NCBI GenBank assembly: GCA_000442015.1
Contig: KE560971.1
Span: 1 to 64,000 of the forward strand
Direction of reading: 5' to 3'
Origin: Rozella allomycis CSF55
Taxonomy: Eukaryota; Rozellomycota
DNA: 64,000 nucleotides
Shown: piece after piece, positions 12,411-24,453 of the stretch
Layout: each line of letters starts with the position of its first letter
Position numbering within the stretch: the stretch's first letter is position 1
The notes under the pieces: generated by a model
Seen by the model: the letters and a program-made list of their open reading frames with translations, nothing else
Database searches by the model: none
What the model was told of the DNA's origin: nothing
Position numbers and translations under genes: made by a program

Positions 12411-12938
12411 CTAGAAGTAAATATCTTTGATGTGTAAGGTAGCCATGAAATCCTTTTTAAGAATTCTTTATAAACTTACAGTACAAAATTGAGAAATTTT
12501 GTCCGTATTGATTTCTGATAAACCAGACAAGAATTTCAAAAGTCTTTTGTTTAATTTTCTCATGCAATCATGCTGACTGTATGGGATCTATAAAAGTTTA
12601 ATCTTAGTTGATTACTTCATCTTTCTCTGCTTTGTCTAGAACCTTGACATCGTATTGCTCATGGTCCTTGCTGATTATCACTTTTCCGTACGTGAATTCA
12701 AGAATCTCAAAGCCTTCAATAAATCTGGATGCATTAAACTTGTTTATCTCATCTTTGATCTTTCCTGTATGTTCTGCTTGAACCTTTCCACAACGTTTGA
12801 AAAAAGTTTTTTTACTTTGTTAGCCTATACCTACAAGAATGCAAAAAAACATATTTACCCAGCTTCAGTCAAATTCTGAAAAGAATCCTGCAAATAATGA
12901 GCGTTGTCTACAGTGAGGAAACTGTAATCGATTTTCAT
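12411..12938 (-). CDS. Unrecognised small protein, four exons
   Basis: Start ATG at 12938 (MKIDYSFLTVDNAHYLQDSF). The frame is restored by removing about 44 nt after NLTEAG, 28 nt after DKAEKDE and 27 nt after ISQFCT, ending DIYF-TAG at 12411. The product is about 140 residues, alpha/beta-looking, with FEILEFTYGKVIISKDHEQYD in the middle and a basic helix RKLNKRLLKFL near the end. No membrane segment, no signal peptide, no known domain. It is divergent from PAF1 with only 28 bp between the two start codons, so both must share a very short promoter. Reality is supported by the consistent intron sizes and an open frame over all exons. Confidence 0.5.
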
Positions 12939-12966
12939 ATTGAAATTTCTAGAACAAAATTATTCC

Positions 12967-14112
12967 ATGTCAAAGTAACGAATATTTACATATTTAAGCG
13001 GCAGGGACACACAGAAAGATGTCGTGAAAAAAACTGTAGGTTCTGAATTTCTTTGTCGCCCCAGATATACCAATACACTTCCTGCTATTTCGATTCCTCC
13101 TAGACACTTGGTAATTCCAGTGGACTATTCATCGCTTATTGAATATCAACTGACAGACATTGAAAGAGAATACGTGCATCCGATATTCTTAAACGATCCC
13201 TTGGCAGCAATACCAATCGACTCTCTAGAGTTTGAATATTGGAAAAGTCAAAATGGTGCTCTTGAAAAAGAAGACGAAGAATTAATAGCAGATATTTCGC
13301 TAGATAGAAAACGTATTTCTAGGCCAGAAGTTTCTTGGCTGAGAAGGACAGAGTATATATCATCGGAAGTGAATAAATCACGAAGTAATAGAAAGTAGAG
13401 ATTGATTTTACTCTACATGAATTAGGTCTACCAGGAAAAGCTTGGTGGAAGAAACCATTAGCGAAGATCAAAAACGAACAATCATTGCCAGTTCGTTTGA
13501 TAAAAAGGAACTAAAACACCCAACAAAGCCTCATTTGAAAGTTGTTGAAGATTTACCTTTGTACCCTGATTTGATTTTTTTTGGCCAAACATTCTCTCGT
13601 TGCTTTTTTGACGATTGCCCTAATTTCAAAGTCCAAGTAAGGATTATTTATTTGGCACATTCAAGAAAGGGGATGATCCAGAAAATAGTGAATTTAGAGA
13701 TATTCAAGGTGAAAACGGTATCTTACGAGGAGTGACAAATCCTAATGACCCCTCTGATCAATTTTTGGCATTTTATCTACCATCGGAAACATTTTTGAAA
13801 GATCAAGTAGCTAAAGTAATACCACGAATTTTTAAATAGAAGGACGAAAAATATCTTCTTATCCGTGAGTACGATTTTCAAGCGGCAGAAAACGATCCAA
13901 AGTTTGCCTTTATTTTTCACGGGGACAAAGTTACTTACTTTACTGTTGACTCACGAATAAATTTGAAAAAGAGAAGAAAAGTTGTAATTTATCATGAAGT
14001 TATCTTATATTAGAGGAATGGTGATAATATGGAGGTCGACGAGGATTTGCCCAAAGTAATTCAAGTTTCGCGAGCCAAAGATGGCAAATTCATTGATGAA
14101 AATGAAATTTAA
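12967..14112 (+). CDS. PAF1: PAF1, RNA polymerase II-associated factor 1
   Basis: Scaffold subunit of the PAF1 complex, which travels with RNA polymerase II and supports histone modification and elongation. The start is MSK at 12967. Only removing a 30-nt intron directly after it (12975-13004) gives an open frame into FLCRPRYTNTLPAIS, matching the FICRxxYxNTLPxxP signature. VSWLRRTEYIS matches the WMRKTEYIS motif. Further introns (31, 29, 24 and about 33 nt) join DPSDQFLAFYLPSETF, KYLLIREYDF, KFAFIFHGDKVTYF and INLKKRRK, the family's conserved C-terminal half. Acidic tail, TAA at 14110-14112. About 330 residues, shorter than animal PAF1 (~530), mainly because the disordered tail is short. Confidence 0.9.
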
Positions 14113-14349
14113 ACAGATTATTTATAGAATGCTGGAAATAAATAATAATTTCAATTGTTTTAAAAAGTTGTTGGTAAAGTTATCTTAAATGAATTGATTA
14201 ACCTAACGCAAATGGATGATGCACGAAAAAATCTATTTTTTCCCTACTCTTCTTGAATCTTTTTAGTGTTAAAGCATCAAAGAATATAAGATAGTCAGAA
14301 GCTGATATTTTTCTGAATTCACTAGATTATCTTCTCGAATTTTCTTAAT

Positions 14350-15296
14350 ATGGTCGATTATTCCAAGTGGGACAAAATTGAATTACTTAGTGACTCCGAT
14401 GAGGAGCAGCATCCCAATATCGACAAAAATCTGATGAAAAGGTTAACGAAAGAGAAAAAACTTCGAAAAAGACATGAAGAAGAAATGCAGCTAAAGAAAG
14501 TCAATGAAGAACTTGAAAGGTTGAAGGCGCAAGTTTCCTCAGCTTCTGAAGAAGATAGACAGAAACTCTCCAGTGAAATTAAAATAATCGAAAAGAGAAT
14601 CCAGGGATTAGAAAAAAACAAAAAGATTGATGAATCTACCATGTGCAAAGAAGGATTCTCAAAGACAGTAACTCAAATGAATACACAGTAAAGTAGATAA
14701 TGTCTAAACCTAAAGTTACTGAAAAGCCAGAGCCAGAGATTGCACAGGTAGAGGGAGATGAAGAGAAACTGGAGCAAGACATGGACGAATATGTAAAGAA
14801 TATGGAGTTACTTGCGCACCAACTGGCATCAAAAATTCATGACTACGATCTTGCCTATGAGTTCATCAAGGAACATCCGGAGATTGTTTGTGAAGAAACG
14901 GTTTCATATATGCTTTTACACAGTTCTGATTCAATTAAAAAGCATAAATATTCAAACAGCAAAATGTACTTGAAAACCAGCCAAGTCGTCAAATATTGTT
15001 TAGAATTGGGAAAAGATGGTATTTTCATGTTTTTTCACAAGTAACACATTTTGATATGAATTAGTAGGATGAAAAATAGTGAAAAACCTAGGAAAGTTTT
15101 TGAAGAGGAGGTCACGGCTTATTGGGAAAGAATCAAAGAAAAAGTCACTGAAATGCAGGCAGATAAGAAAAAGAGGAAATTGGCAAAATGGAATTCCAGG
15201 AAAGAAAATGGTGTCGAAGTTCCAGAAAACTACGAAGATGTTTCTACTGATGAAGATTTTTTTGAAGATCACATGAAAACTGTGAAATCTCAATAA
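14350..15296 (+). CDS. CDC37: CDC37, Hsp90 co-chaperone for kinases
   Basis: Loads protein kinases onto Hsp90. The N-terminus MVDYSKWDKIELLSDSDEE with HPNID is the diagnostic Cdc37 signature, followed by a long coiled coil and CKEGFSKT. Three exons: 14350-14667, 14697-15040 and 15068-15296, with introns of 29 and 27 nt. The middle part shows HPEIVCEETVSYMLL (the Hsp90/kinase-binding domain) and FFHKMKNSEKPRKVFEEEV. The total is 296 residues against ~380 in human and ~500 in yeast. The C-terminal domain is reduced to a basic/acidic tail (DKKKRKLAKWN, STDEDFFEDH). A 29-nt intron is preferred to the GTAAAG donor further on because only it keeps the frame. Confidence 0.92.
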
Positions 15297-15329
15297 ATTA
15301 AGCTTTGACCAGGGTATTGTTATATTGTG

Positions 15330-16981
15330 ATGTCAGACGAAGATGATGCCCCATATTTTGTTTTAGTGACAACCTATTTGAGTTATCTTATTTTAATATT
15401 ATTCGGACACGTTAGAGACTTTTTTGGCAAACGTTTTCGAAAGCATGACTATTCACACTTAATGGATTCAAATGTAACCAATAAGATATAAAAGGAAAGG
15501 GATTCGCGCCCTTAACAAGCGATTTTGAAAGTTTTTATACCCGTAGATTATACACTCGAATTCGAGATTGCTGGAACCGTCCAATTACGAAGGTGCCTGG
15601 AAGAACCATTCACCTTTTAACAAGAGAATCAAAAGATTTTAATAAGACTTTTAATTTGACTGGAAAAGTTAATGAGGTTCTTAACCTAAGTTCATACAAC
15701 TACCTTGGCTTTGCGTTAAATTCCGGACCATGTGCGAATGCTGTTGAAAAGACACTACGAAAATACTCCATAAGTGTTTGTAGTCCCAGATCTGAAGCAG
15801 GTAGATTAAAGTTTGTAGAATAATCAGGAACAATGGACATTCATAGGCAGGCAGAGGACCTGGTTTCAAGTTTCATTGGAAAGGAGGATTCTATGATAAT
15901 ATCCATGGGGTTTGCAACTAATTCTACTGTTATTCCATGTCTTATGGAAAAGGTATAATGTTACAGTATCCCCGATTCAGAATTGCTTAATTATTTCTGA
16001 CGAACTGAATCACGCTTCTCTTGTTTTTGGATGTCGATTATCAGGAGCCGCAATTAAAGTTTTTCGACATAACGGTATATAACTTTGTTTTGGCACACAG
16101 ATATTCGAAATCTTGAGGAAGTTCTTAGTAGTTCGATTGCGCAAGGTCAACCGCGGACTCATCGGCCTTGGAAGAAAATACTGGTAGTCATTGAAGGGAT
16201 TTACTCCATGGAGGGTTCAATAGTGAAGCTAGCTGAGATCGTTGCATTGAAAGATAAATACAAGGTAACATGTTCGTGATGTTTAAATAGTTTTACTTGT
16301 TTCTAGACGAAGCCCATTCCATTGGTGCATTAGGGCCAAATGGTCGTGGTGTCTGTGATTTGCTTAATGTGCCAACAGATAAAATTGACATCATGATGGG
16401 AACATTTACAAAGAGCTTTGGTGCGGCAGGTGGATACATTGCGTCTTCTAAAGTAATTTCTGCAAATATTATTGTTTAGAAAATAATAGATCATTTGAAG
16501 ACAAGTTGCCATGCTCATTTGTACGCTGAACCAATTCCGACACCAGTTGTGCAACAGATAATTACATCCATGAAGATAATTATGGGGCTGGACGGTACAG
16601 ACACAGGTAAAAATATGACATTATTCAACAATTTAAGGAGCAAAATTGCTTTCTTCAATTTATCGAAATTCTAAGTACTTTATGGGAAAGCTGAAAGATA
16701 AAGGGTTTATTGTATATGGAGATGAGGGATCACCTGTTGTCCCCTTACTCTTATTCAATCCGGCTAAAATACCTGCGTTTAGTCGCGAATGCCTGAAAAG
16801 GGGTATTGCGGTTGTTGTTGTTGGCTACCCGGCAACACCAATAATTACATCCAGAGTTAGATTTTGTATATCTGCGGCGCACACCAAAGAAGATTTAGAT
16901 TTTGCTTTGAGTGTAATAGATGAGGTTGGAGATCTTTTACAGCTCAAGGTTGGTAAAAATAGAAAAATAAAGATTTTCTAA
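15330..16981 (+). CDS. LCB2: Serine palmitoyltransferase subunit 2 (LCB2)
   Basis: PLP-dependent catalytic subunit that condenses serine with palmitoyl-CoA, the first step of sphingolipid synthesis, at the ER. Start ATG at 15330. An N-terminal membrane helix ([15 protein letters not shown]) precedes [11 protein letters not shown] and [11 protein letters not shown]. Eight exons joined by introns of 26-31 nt recreate [51 protein letters not shown] and [15 protein letters not shown], in which the K of TKSF is the PLP-binding lysine. Stop TAA at 16979-16981. The start lies 33 bp after the CDC37 stop on the same strand. Confidence 0.95.
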
Positions 16982-17068
16982 TCTGATTTAATTAAATAGT
17001 AAATGGATTTCTTAATTTGTTTTACTTGTCGCCAAAGCAATACAATAGTAATCGAGAGGCCAATTTAT

Positions 17069-17405
17069 TTAATTCACTAAAGAAATCAATCTAGGGTCGT
17101 TCTTTAGCTTCTTGTCTAAATTTACGTACCTTTCAGGGGCAGATTCTTTGTGCTATATCATGCGATATAGATAAACTTACTTTGGCAAGACGCTTTTCTA
17201 ATATCTGTATTCTGAACATAGATTCCTTGCAAAAAGACATGTAAGATTCTGTTTCTTCCAGAGACATATTGTCTTGGTTTTTTTGATATGATTGCTGGGC
17301 TTTTTGAAGGGCGTTAGTTTCTTCATCCAATCTCTTTTGAATAATATTCGCCTTTTCAATCAGCCTTTCTTTTAAGGACTTTAATGCCGAGTCTTTGACA
17401 GCCAT
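17069..17405 (-). CDS. Small coiled-coil protein, unknown
   Basis: About 103 residues in two exons. From MAVKDSALKSLKERL at 17405 an uninterrupted amphipathic helix runs through SYMSFCKESMFRIQILEKRLAK. After a 28-nt intron (about 17150-17177) the second exon gives HKESAPERYVNLDKKLKNDPRLISLVN and TAA. The style resembles small axonemal or centriolar coiled-coil proteins, and it sits next to DRC7, but I cannot assign a named family. Confidence 0.55.
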
Positions 17406-17665
17406 CGCATCATCTTTAGTTAAAGAAGATGTATTCTATCTCTTAACAATGATAACTTAATACGTAGCTAACAAGAAATGGAGAGAGATAATCAAGCTTG
17501 TTAGGTCCTTGGATATGGAACGGATCTTCTTTATCCTTTTTCAAACTTAATCTATGATTTGAATCAAATAGAGTTTGCTAGTGTAACAATACAAAATATC
17601 ATACATCATTTTTCCCTCTAATTCTGTCGTAAACCGATATGGTTAATTGGACATCTTTTTCTTCA

Positions 17666-20029
17666 CTATTTCGCGACTAATTTAAATTTATTCGGTTTTG
17701 GTACTTCAATTATTTCTTGAAGTTCTTTTTCAGCCAAATGAACAGCTAACAAGCACTGTTGCTCCGCTTTAATCAACTGAAGGATCAATGAATAGAGATA
17801 TTGTTTTTTGGGAGGAACAGCGTATGGATCAATGTCGTAAAATGTAACTAGGTCATTTATATTTAGTTTTTGGTTTTGCTCGGTTGGCGGTTTTCTGACG
17901 TCAATGTACGATCGAACAATTTTATCCTTTTGAAGATAAAATGAAACCCTAATTTTCTCCTCCTTTAGAAAAAATGATTTCTTGTAGATATTTTCAAGTG
18001 GAGACGCGTCGGGCTTTTGTGAAAATTTTTCTGTTATTTTAATCATTTCCCCACGAGAATTAGTCTCTGGATTTTCTTCAAATGTTACGCTCCTGTAAAT
18101 AAGCAAATCATCTCGATCTTGAAAATGTTCAATCGTCTAAAACAATTCTGAAAATAGAAACTACTTTTCTAGGCGTTTCTATTCGCTTTAATAATCCATC
18201 ATGTCTCGCTGAGGCATAAAAATGCATTTCTTTCATTTTAGAATTCATAATGACTTGTCTCCTTAGAGCATGTAACCTCCCCCGCTCGAAAAATTCAATT
18301 ATTTCCATTGTTTCCATATTTCGCTGTCTCTTAACCAATTTGTCCCTATATTCACATTAATTGACATTTACTTTCTCTTAGAAAAGAACTCTTCAATAAC
18401 GCTTTTCTTCTTTTTCTCTTCATCTGAAAATCTAATCACCCTAAAGATCATCCCATCTTTTCTAAAATAATCCCCATAAGTTTCCTTTTATATTTTTAAG
18501 AAATTCCTCCTACCGTTATCGCATTTTGATAATAAGCAACTTTTCTTCCAGTGGGACATCTAGCTTCATATCTTTCTTGTGGAATCTCCAGTGGATCTAC
18601 CCAAGACGGTGGAAGGTCTACTTCGTTGGAGACTAAGTTATTCTCATCTTCATCATCAGACATATTCGCCTCATTTTCTTTGGATCTGAGATTTGTATTA
18701 AATGTTATTCCTGGCTGAGAATTTTCTAAAAATAGAAACTCCCATTTCGTATTGTCGCCCAAATCAAAAGACACGCCCTTTAATCCATCAATACAAACCT
18801 GCATGTTCACCCAATAATTCAAATTGCTAAAAACACTCTCAACTCCTAAATATGCTGAGTGATCAAGTGGATATGTTTTCCCAGTCGTTGGCTCAATGAA
18901 TAATGATTCTGCGATTTCTCTTTTTCCAGCTAGCAGTAAAACCCAGCAATGAATTCTAAGACCTCTCAAGTCATCCTGTTCCCTAAGAGATTTTTGTCTG
19001 GCTAATTCTTCTTCCCTTTCTCTCAATTGTTTCTCTTCTTGCTCTTTTCTTATTTTTGATAGTTTTTCGTTTTGCTTTACTATAAAATCACTTTTTAGCT
19101 GCTTTGGAGGCTTTAATTTATATTTATTTGCGGACAAGTTTTCTTTATTATCGTTTTTATCTTCCAAAAATGTTTCCAGGTCTTTGGATTCATCCCAAAT
19201 ATTTGCATACAATCGGCTGGAAACTTCATCCCTGACATTTTCAAATATTTTGGAGTCATCAATTAGTGTTATATCTTTCGTAGCATAACCGCTCACTACA
19301 TAAGCGTCATAGCCTACACCACGCAATAAGGATGCAAGCAGCACTGAATAGTCAAAACAGTTTCCACTCTGGACTTTCAATGTAAACGTTGGAGAGGGTA
19401 GTTTTTCAGGCTATCTCATTTCATGATAACTTTTACTAAATCGTAAGGTGGATCGAGGGGTTCATATGACAAATAGTCAGCCACAAACTTTGCACATTCT
19501 CGGTAGTCATATAAATCTTTGTATGGTAAAGATGTGGGCCTTATAGTGGAGCAAACAAATTTCTATCTTCTCATGCACATATTCTTACATTAATATTGAA
19601 TTCATTCTTCATGATCAAAAACAGATCTTTTCGATGTGGATACAACTGTTTATATTGTCTTACAAAATTTTCAACGATATCCAATACTTCTCCTTCTTTT
19701 TGAGAATTGGAGCTGTAGCTGGGATTGCACTTTGAAGGGTCGGCGGTTAAGACTTCTTTAACCATTTGAAAATACTCATCTTGTGATTTACTTAATGGCA
19801 ATTCAGATTCTTCTTCCTTATTAATCACCTTTTCATTAGTGGATTCTAATGCCGTCGGATTTACAGCAAGTGACTCTTCTGTTGGATCAGATTCTGCAAT
19901 CTCTTTTTGTTCAGGATTAACCTCATTTTGCAGTTGTTGATCGGCCATCATATTAGGCGTAGTTGATTGTTCAAGAAGTTCGTGTTCACTCTGCCCTTGG
20001 TTCATTTCAGTTTGTTCCTCACGATCCAT
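17666..20029 (-). CDS. DRC7: DRC7 / CCDC135, nexin-dynein regulatory complex subunit 7
   Basis: Subunit of the N-DRC linker between axonemal doublets, needed for regulated flagellar bending. Start ATG at 20029 with an acidic Gln/Glu-rich N-terminus, then FVRQYKQLYPHRKDLFLIM. Introns of 26-29 nt give KFVCSTIRPTSLPYKDLYDYRECAKFVADYL, PEKLPSPTFTLKVQSGNCFDYSVLLASLLRGVGYDAYVVSGYA (the transglutaminase-like core, with the GNCFDYS cysteine) and HCWVLLLAG. The C-terminal half includes ETYGDYFRKDGMIFRVIRFSD and FQDRDDLLIYRSVTFEE, ending KFKLVAK-TAG. Conserved family blocks appear in order over the whole length, so no truncation is evident. Confidence 0.93.
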
Positions 20030-20110
20030 TTGCTTTGTTTACTATATTTTACATGACAACACTAATACTTGTCTTTGAATCCATTCATAAACGTCATTTA
20101 TTTAAATAGT

Positions 20111-20630
20111 TCATTTTCTTTTACTAATTTTATGGGGAACCTCAGTTAGACTTGCAGATCTTAGGTATGGTCCCAATTTAGTTACAATCGCGTAGATGGC
20201 ATATGTAGGAATCTAATTTGACAAACGGCGTATAATTACCAAAAGATAAAAGTACCAAAAGTTATCGTGAAGAATTGTTGTGACATGGACAAACCAAGTA
20301 ACGTAAATAACATCAAACATGTATCTTTTAGATAACTTAATTTAAAGCTTACTGCACTAATCCATCATCATTCAAGTTATAGCCACCGTGTAAGATATCG
20401 CCTTTCGAGTTATATTCTGGTTTAGCCATAGACTTCAGTTGATAAAAAAGTATTAAGCCAATCGAACCAGTGACAGAATACAAAACAACGTGAGAAAATT
20501 TCAAAGATGAGTAAAATACGATGAATCGAAAAAATATGTGAAGAGCGTTAGCTAGTATAAATCCTTTCTTTAGAAATACAACTGTCTTTTCATTTTCTTG
20601 CACAGTTTTCTTTGCTGAACCTTTCGCCAT
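20111..20630 (-). CDS. SND2: SND2 / TMEM208, ER-targeting membrane protein
   Basis: SRP-independent ER targeting factor. Start ATG at 20630 (MAKGSAKKTVQENEKTV), then hydrophobic helices around ANALHIFFRFIVFYSSL and VLYSVTGSIGLILFY, followed by the family motif MAKPEYNSKGDILHGGYNL. Two introns (28 and 27 nt) add QYMFDVIYVTWFVHV and FWYFYLLIPTYAIYAI, ending PHKISKRK-TGA at 20111. The first exon alone would stop soon after GLVQ, so the intron calls matter. About 160 residues, normal for the family. Confidence 0.88.
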
Positions 20631-20683
20631 GAAATTTTGAAATTTGGTAACTAAACGTTAAAGAGAAAAATCAATTTATTAAT

Positions 20684-21455
20684 CTAAACGGTTTGCATTT
20701 CTAAATCCATCCTTTCTGAATTTACATCAACCTGTAAAGGTTCAACATTTTCGTCATTAACATCCTCTTCCATTTCTTGGTCGGACGCTGTCAAATCGAC
20801 TTCTTCAGAGCCATCTTCTTCGTCCTCTTCTTCTTCTTCTTCCTCAGCTTCATCTTCATCGCTTATAAGCCCATCATCTTCCATAAAATTACCCTCTTCT
20901 TCATTGACAGTGACATTTGGAATTTCATCATCACCATCCCAGGGAATAGCAAAGCGCGTTACTCGAGGTTGGTCAGCAAGAATTGTACGTTGTAAAAGGG
21001 ACATGTCGATATTTTCAGGTGGATTTTCCCTCAACTCTTCAGACGCATAATCAGTGTTTGTGTAATAACCTACACGTACAAATTCCCGATTCTTATAAGA
21101 GCAAGTAATTAAAACCACTGTAACACCAATCAATTCCGATTTAGGAATAAGAGATAAATTTGGGGGATCAGCCTAGAATCACACCAAGGAAAAAATGTTA
21201 CTTCAAAAACAAATTTGTTAACACCAACGGGAACAGGGCCAACCATTATAGAATCCAGGACTTGATCAAGTTTTTCATCTTCAGCAGAGCCTACATATAT
21301 TATCTTAAACTCTAAATCTACGAACAGGTCAGGGAGTAGGTTTTACCTGATTCAAGATTGGAGAGACATTCAAAAGTTATTTCAAACTGCAGGGAATCAG
21401 TAATAGAAGCAGGATTGCTTAATACGTTGATATTTGTTATATTCACAATGGACAT
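20684..21455 (-). CDS. ASF1: ASF1, histone H3-H4 chaperone
   Basis: Binds H3-H4 dimers and hands them to CAF-1 and HIR. Start ATG at 21455 ([22 protein letters not shown], slightly diverged from the usual MSxVxVxxVxVLxNP). Introns of 29 nt each join [57 protein letters not shown] and [25 protein letters not shown] marks the end of the immunoglobulin-like core. A long acidic tail with an unbroken Glu/Asp run (20770-20880) follows. About 240 residues, typical of fungal ASF1. Confidence 0.95.
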
Positions 21456-21611
21456 AAAATCAATACGAAATTTACAAAAAGCAAGTAAATCTTTCCTTTA
21501 TAATCGTGTGTGTTTGATAATAAAAACAAAAAATGACGCATCATTTTTTCAGCATTAGCTACAAACGTTTGATCCTTTTATTTTAATAAATTTCGTAAAC
21601 AATTATTGAGA

Positions 21612-24409
21612 ATGTCCGAAACAATTGACGACATACCTGATGTCAATCAAGAGAATAATGAGGATACCAGTACATTAAAAAATACTGCCGAAGATTTGAT
21701 CAAAGAGGACGAAACAGTCATTGAAAAACCACAGCTTGTGCATGAACGACAGGTTGAGCCTGAAAAGCCAATTATAAAAATGCGCCGTAAAAGCTTTGCA
21801 GTGTTTCCAGAACAATGCGAAGTTTGGGAATTTACCTCCACAACACTAAATTTGTTTCAAATTGAATACCCTGTACCGCGCGATGGCGAAGTAGAAGCCA
21901 ATGATAAATTGATATATCATTTTATTCCATTACCAAATATTATTGCTGATGTAAGTGCAAGAGGTATACTGTCTGACTTTTCCAAGAAAATGAAAAAGAT
22001 ACTTGTATGATATTGTAATATTCTTTGTATAGGATAGCAAAATGGATGAAATACTGATATCATATCAATCATCAGGACAAGGAAAGTATTATTATGACGT
22101 GTATTTGCACCCGGAAGCGGTGGACGCATTCTGTAACGAATACGGTTTAATTCCGCATGTTTCAAAATCATTGAAAAATGATAAAAATAAAGGATGGTTG
22201 AGCCTTGGAACGGAAAAAGAAATCGACGAGGAAAAAGTATTACAAACTTTGCCTTTGGTAAGAGGGTTATAACAATATGAAATAGAATTCATTAATGTTA
22301 TCGAAAACAAGAAGGAAATTTAGTCAACCTTATCAATTTCATGATAAGGATGCTGAAGATTCGTATGTTGAAGGGAAAATGGCAAAGATTGAAGGAAATG
22401 AAACGTTTTGGATTCAAAGAAATATAGGAATTCAGTCAGCAGCGGGGTATAAAAATTCAGATTGCCAAACAACTTGGAATAGAAAAGTTAACTTTTCCTG
22501 CCAATATGATCCTGCAGCGAAGGAAAACGTTGCGGAAGACCTAGAAAACCCACAATTGATCACCTTTTTGGATTCGTCTTTAAATATGTAAAAAATATTT
22601 AAATATGGGAAAGATTTAATCAATCCTTAACTAAGAATTTGCTTTCCAATATTACGAGAAATGAATTTTTGAAGCTAGGGGAAGACGACACTGGAATTGA
22701 ACAGGGGTCTCAAATTTTGTTACAGGTAACAAAGTCAAAGACAATATATAGGAATATCATTCATTTACAGATCTGAAACATTCAAAGGATCGATCTATTT
22801 CTTGCGTCGATTGGCATCCCAATCAACGCGGGGTTGTTGGAGTCTCTTGTATTCAAAGATGCACTTTAGATGAAAAACTAGATTTGGGATATCACGCTAA
22901 ATCTAAACAATCCGTATTGCTTTTATGGAATTTCAGTGATCCGATCAACCCTCAATTGATCCTTGAAGGACCAGATGAAATTACAGCATTCAAATTCAAT
23001 CCATCTAACAGTAACATCATAGTTGGTGGCTGCAGTAATGGCCAAGTAAGATATTATTGTCGTTTCTAAAAGATTGTGGTTTGGGATATTTCTGAATTTA
23101 AAGACAAGCTATCTAAAAAGAAAAAAGGAGGTGAAACAATAAACCAACCTAGAAATGATAAAAATGAACTATCCGTTGTTCGCCATGTTGCGACATCTGC
23201 TATTGAATTCAGTCACAGAGGATCAGTCACAGATATTTCATGGGTTCCAAAGACTATTGAAGTAAAATTCATAAAAGATTCTAAAAGGTCTTAAATACGG
23301 GAGATTTAATAGATTCTACAGAAAATCAAGATTTCAATCAATTTGTTTCAGGGTCTCTTGATGGACAAGTTTTCTTTTGGGATTTACGGTTTAGAAAAGA
23401 GGTTAAGATGTTAGATTTATGTTGGAGGCCATTTATTAAAGTTCCATTAACAGCCATGGATAACACATTTGATTATGGTTGTACTAAAGTTTGCATTGCT
23501 TTCCGTTCACCGTCATTATTGAATTTGAAGGGTTCAGCTCCAGGAAACTTAGACTTTAATGTCTCCGATAAATCAATATTATCAAAATTTTATTGTGGCA
23601 CTGAAGAAGGCGACTTAATTTTAGTAGACTGGACGGAAAAGAAAGCAGAAGAAAAAGGTATGTTTAAACTTTCTTTTTATTGAAGCCTCAAGAGTTGAAT
23701 TTTCCTGGAATTCACATTATGGAACAATCTCAGACATTCAAAGGTCGCCCTTCTTTCAAGACATAATTCTAAGCGTTGGGAATCGATACTGGCATATTTG
23801 GAAAGAAGGTTTATTCGTAATCTATCAATTTTAAAAATATTTAAGACATCTCCTATTCTTTCTTCACATCTTTATAATTCAGATCTTGTTGCTACCCAAT
23901 GGAGTCCCACGCGCCCAAACGTTTTCTTTGTTGCTCGAGCAGACGGCTATCTTGAAGCATGGGATATCGTCGATCGATCCAATGAACCTTCTCTTCTCCA
24001 AAGCATTGCTACTTCTGGATTAACTACAATGACTCTTCATGTTTACTCTTCTACAACTGGAAGTCAATTACTGGCATGTGGGGATGACACAGGGACTCTA
24101 CACATACTGCAAATCCCTAAAATGTTATGTAGAACAGGAAGAAATGAAAAAGCTATGTTCAAATTATTTCTTGAAAGGGAAATCAAGCGAGTGTATTACG
24201 TAGAAGAAGAAAAGGTTCTTATGAACGCAGAAAAACAAAATCAACAAGCGCAGGCGGCGATTGGAGTTGAAAAGGTAAGAAATTATTAAAAATAAACATT
24301 TAAGAAAGAAAAAAATGACGATTCAATAGATTTAGATGACGAAAATATGGAAAAGACTTATTCGGCGCTAGAAAAAGAGTTTATGGAGCGAATCTCGGCA
24401 ACTGCCTAA
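21612..24409 (+). CDS. DNAI3: Axonemal dynein intermediate chain DNAI3 / WDR63 (IC140-like)
   Basis: Intermediate chain of the two-headed inner-arm dynein I1/f. Start ATG at 21612 with an acidic N-terminus, then RRKSFAVFPEQCEVWEFTS. Introns of about 27-30 nt follow (two of 28 nt at about 22005-22032 and 22260-22287). QTTWNRKVNFSCQY and ISCVDWHPNQRGVVGVSC lead into WD repeats: SVLLLWNFSDPINPQLILEGPD, FNPSNSNIIVGGCSNGQ, VWDISEF, GSLDGQVFFWDLRF and ATQWSPTRPNVFFVARADGYLEAWDI. The LWNFSDPIHPQLLLE-type block is characteristic of WDR63 rather than WDR78. The C-terminal helix ends MERISATA-TAA. It converges on CFAP69 with 44 bp between the stops. Confidence 0.85.
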
Positions 24410-24453
24410 ATAAATTAGTGCCTATTTTTGAATATTTATTTAAATCAATATTC

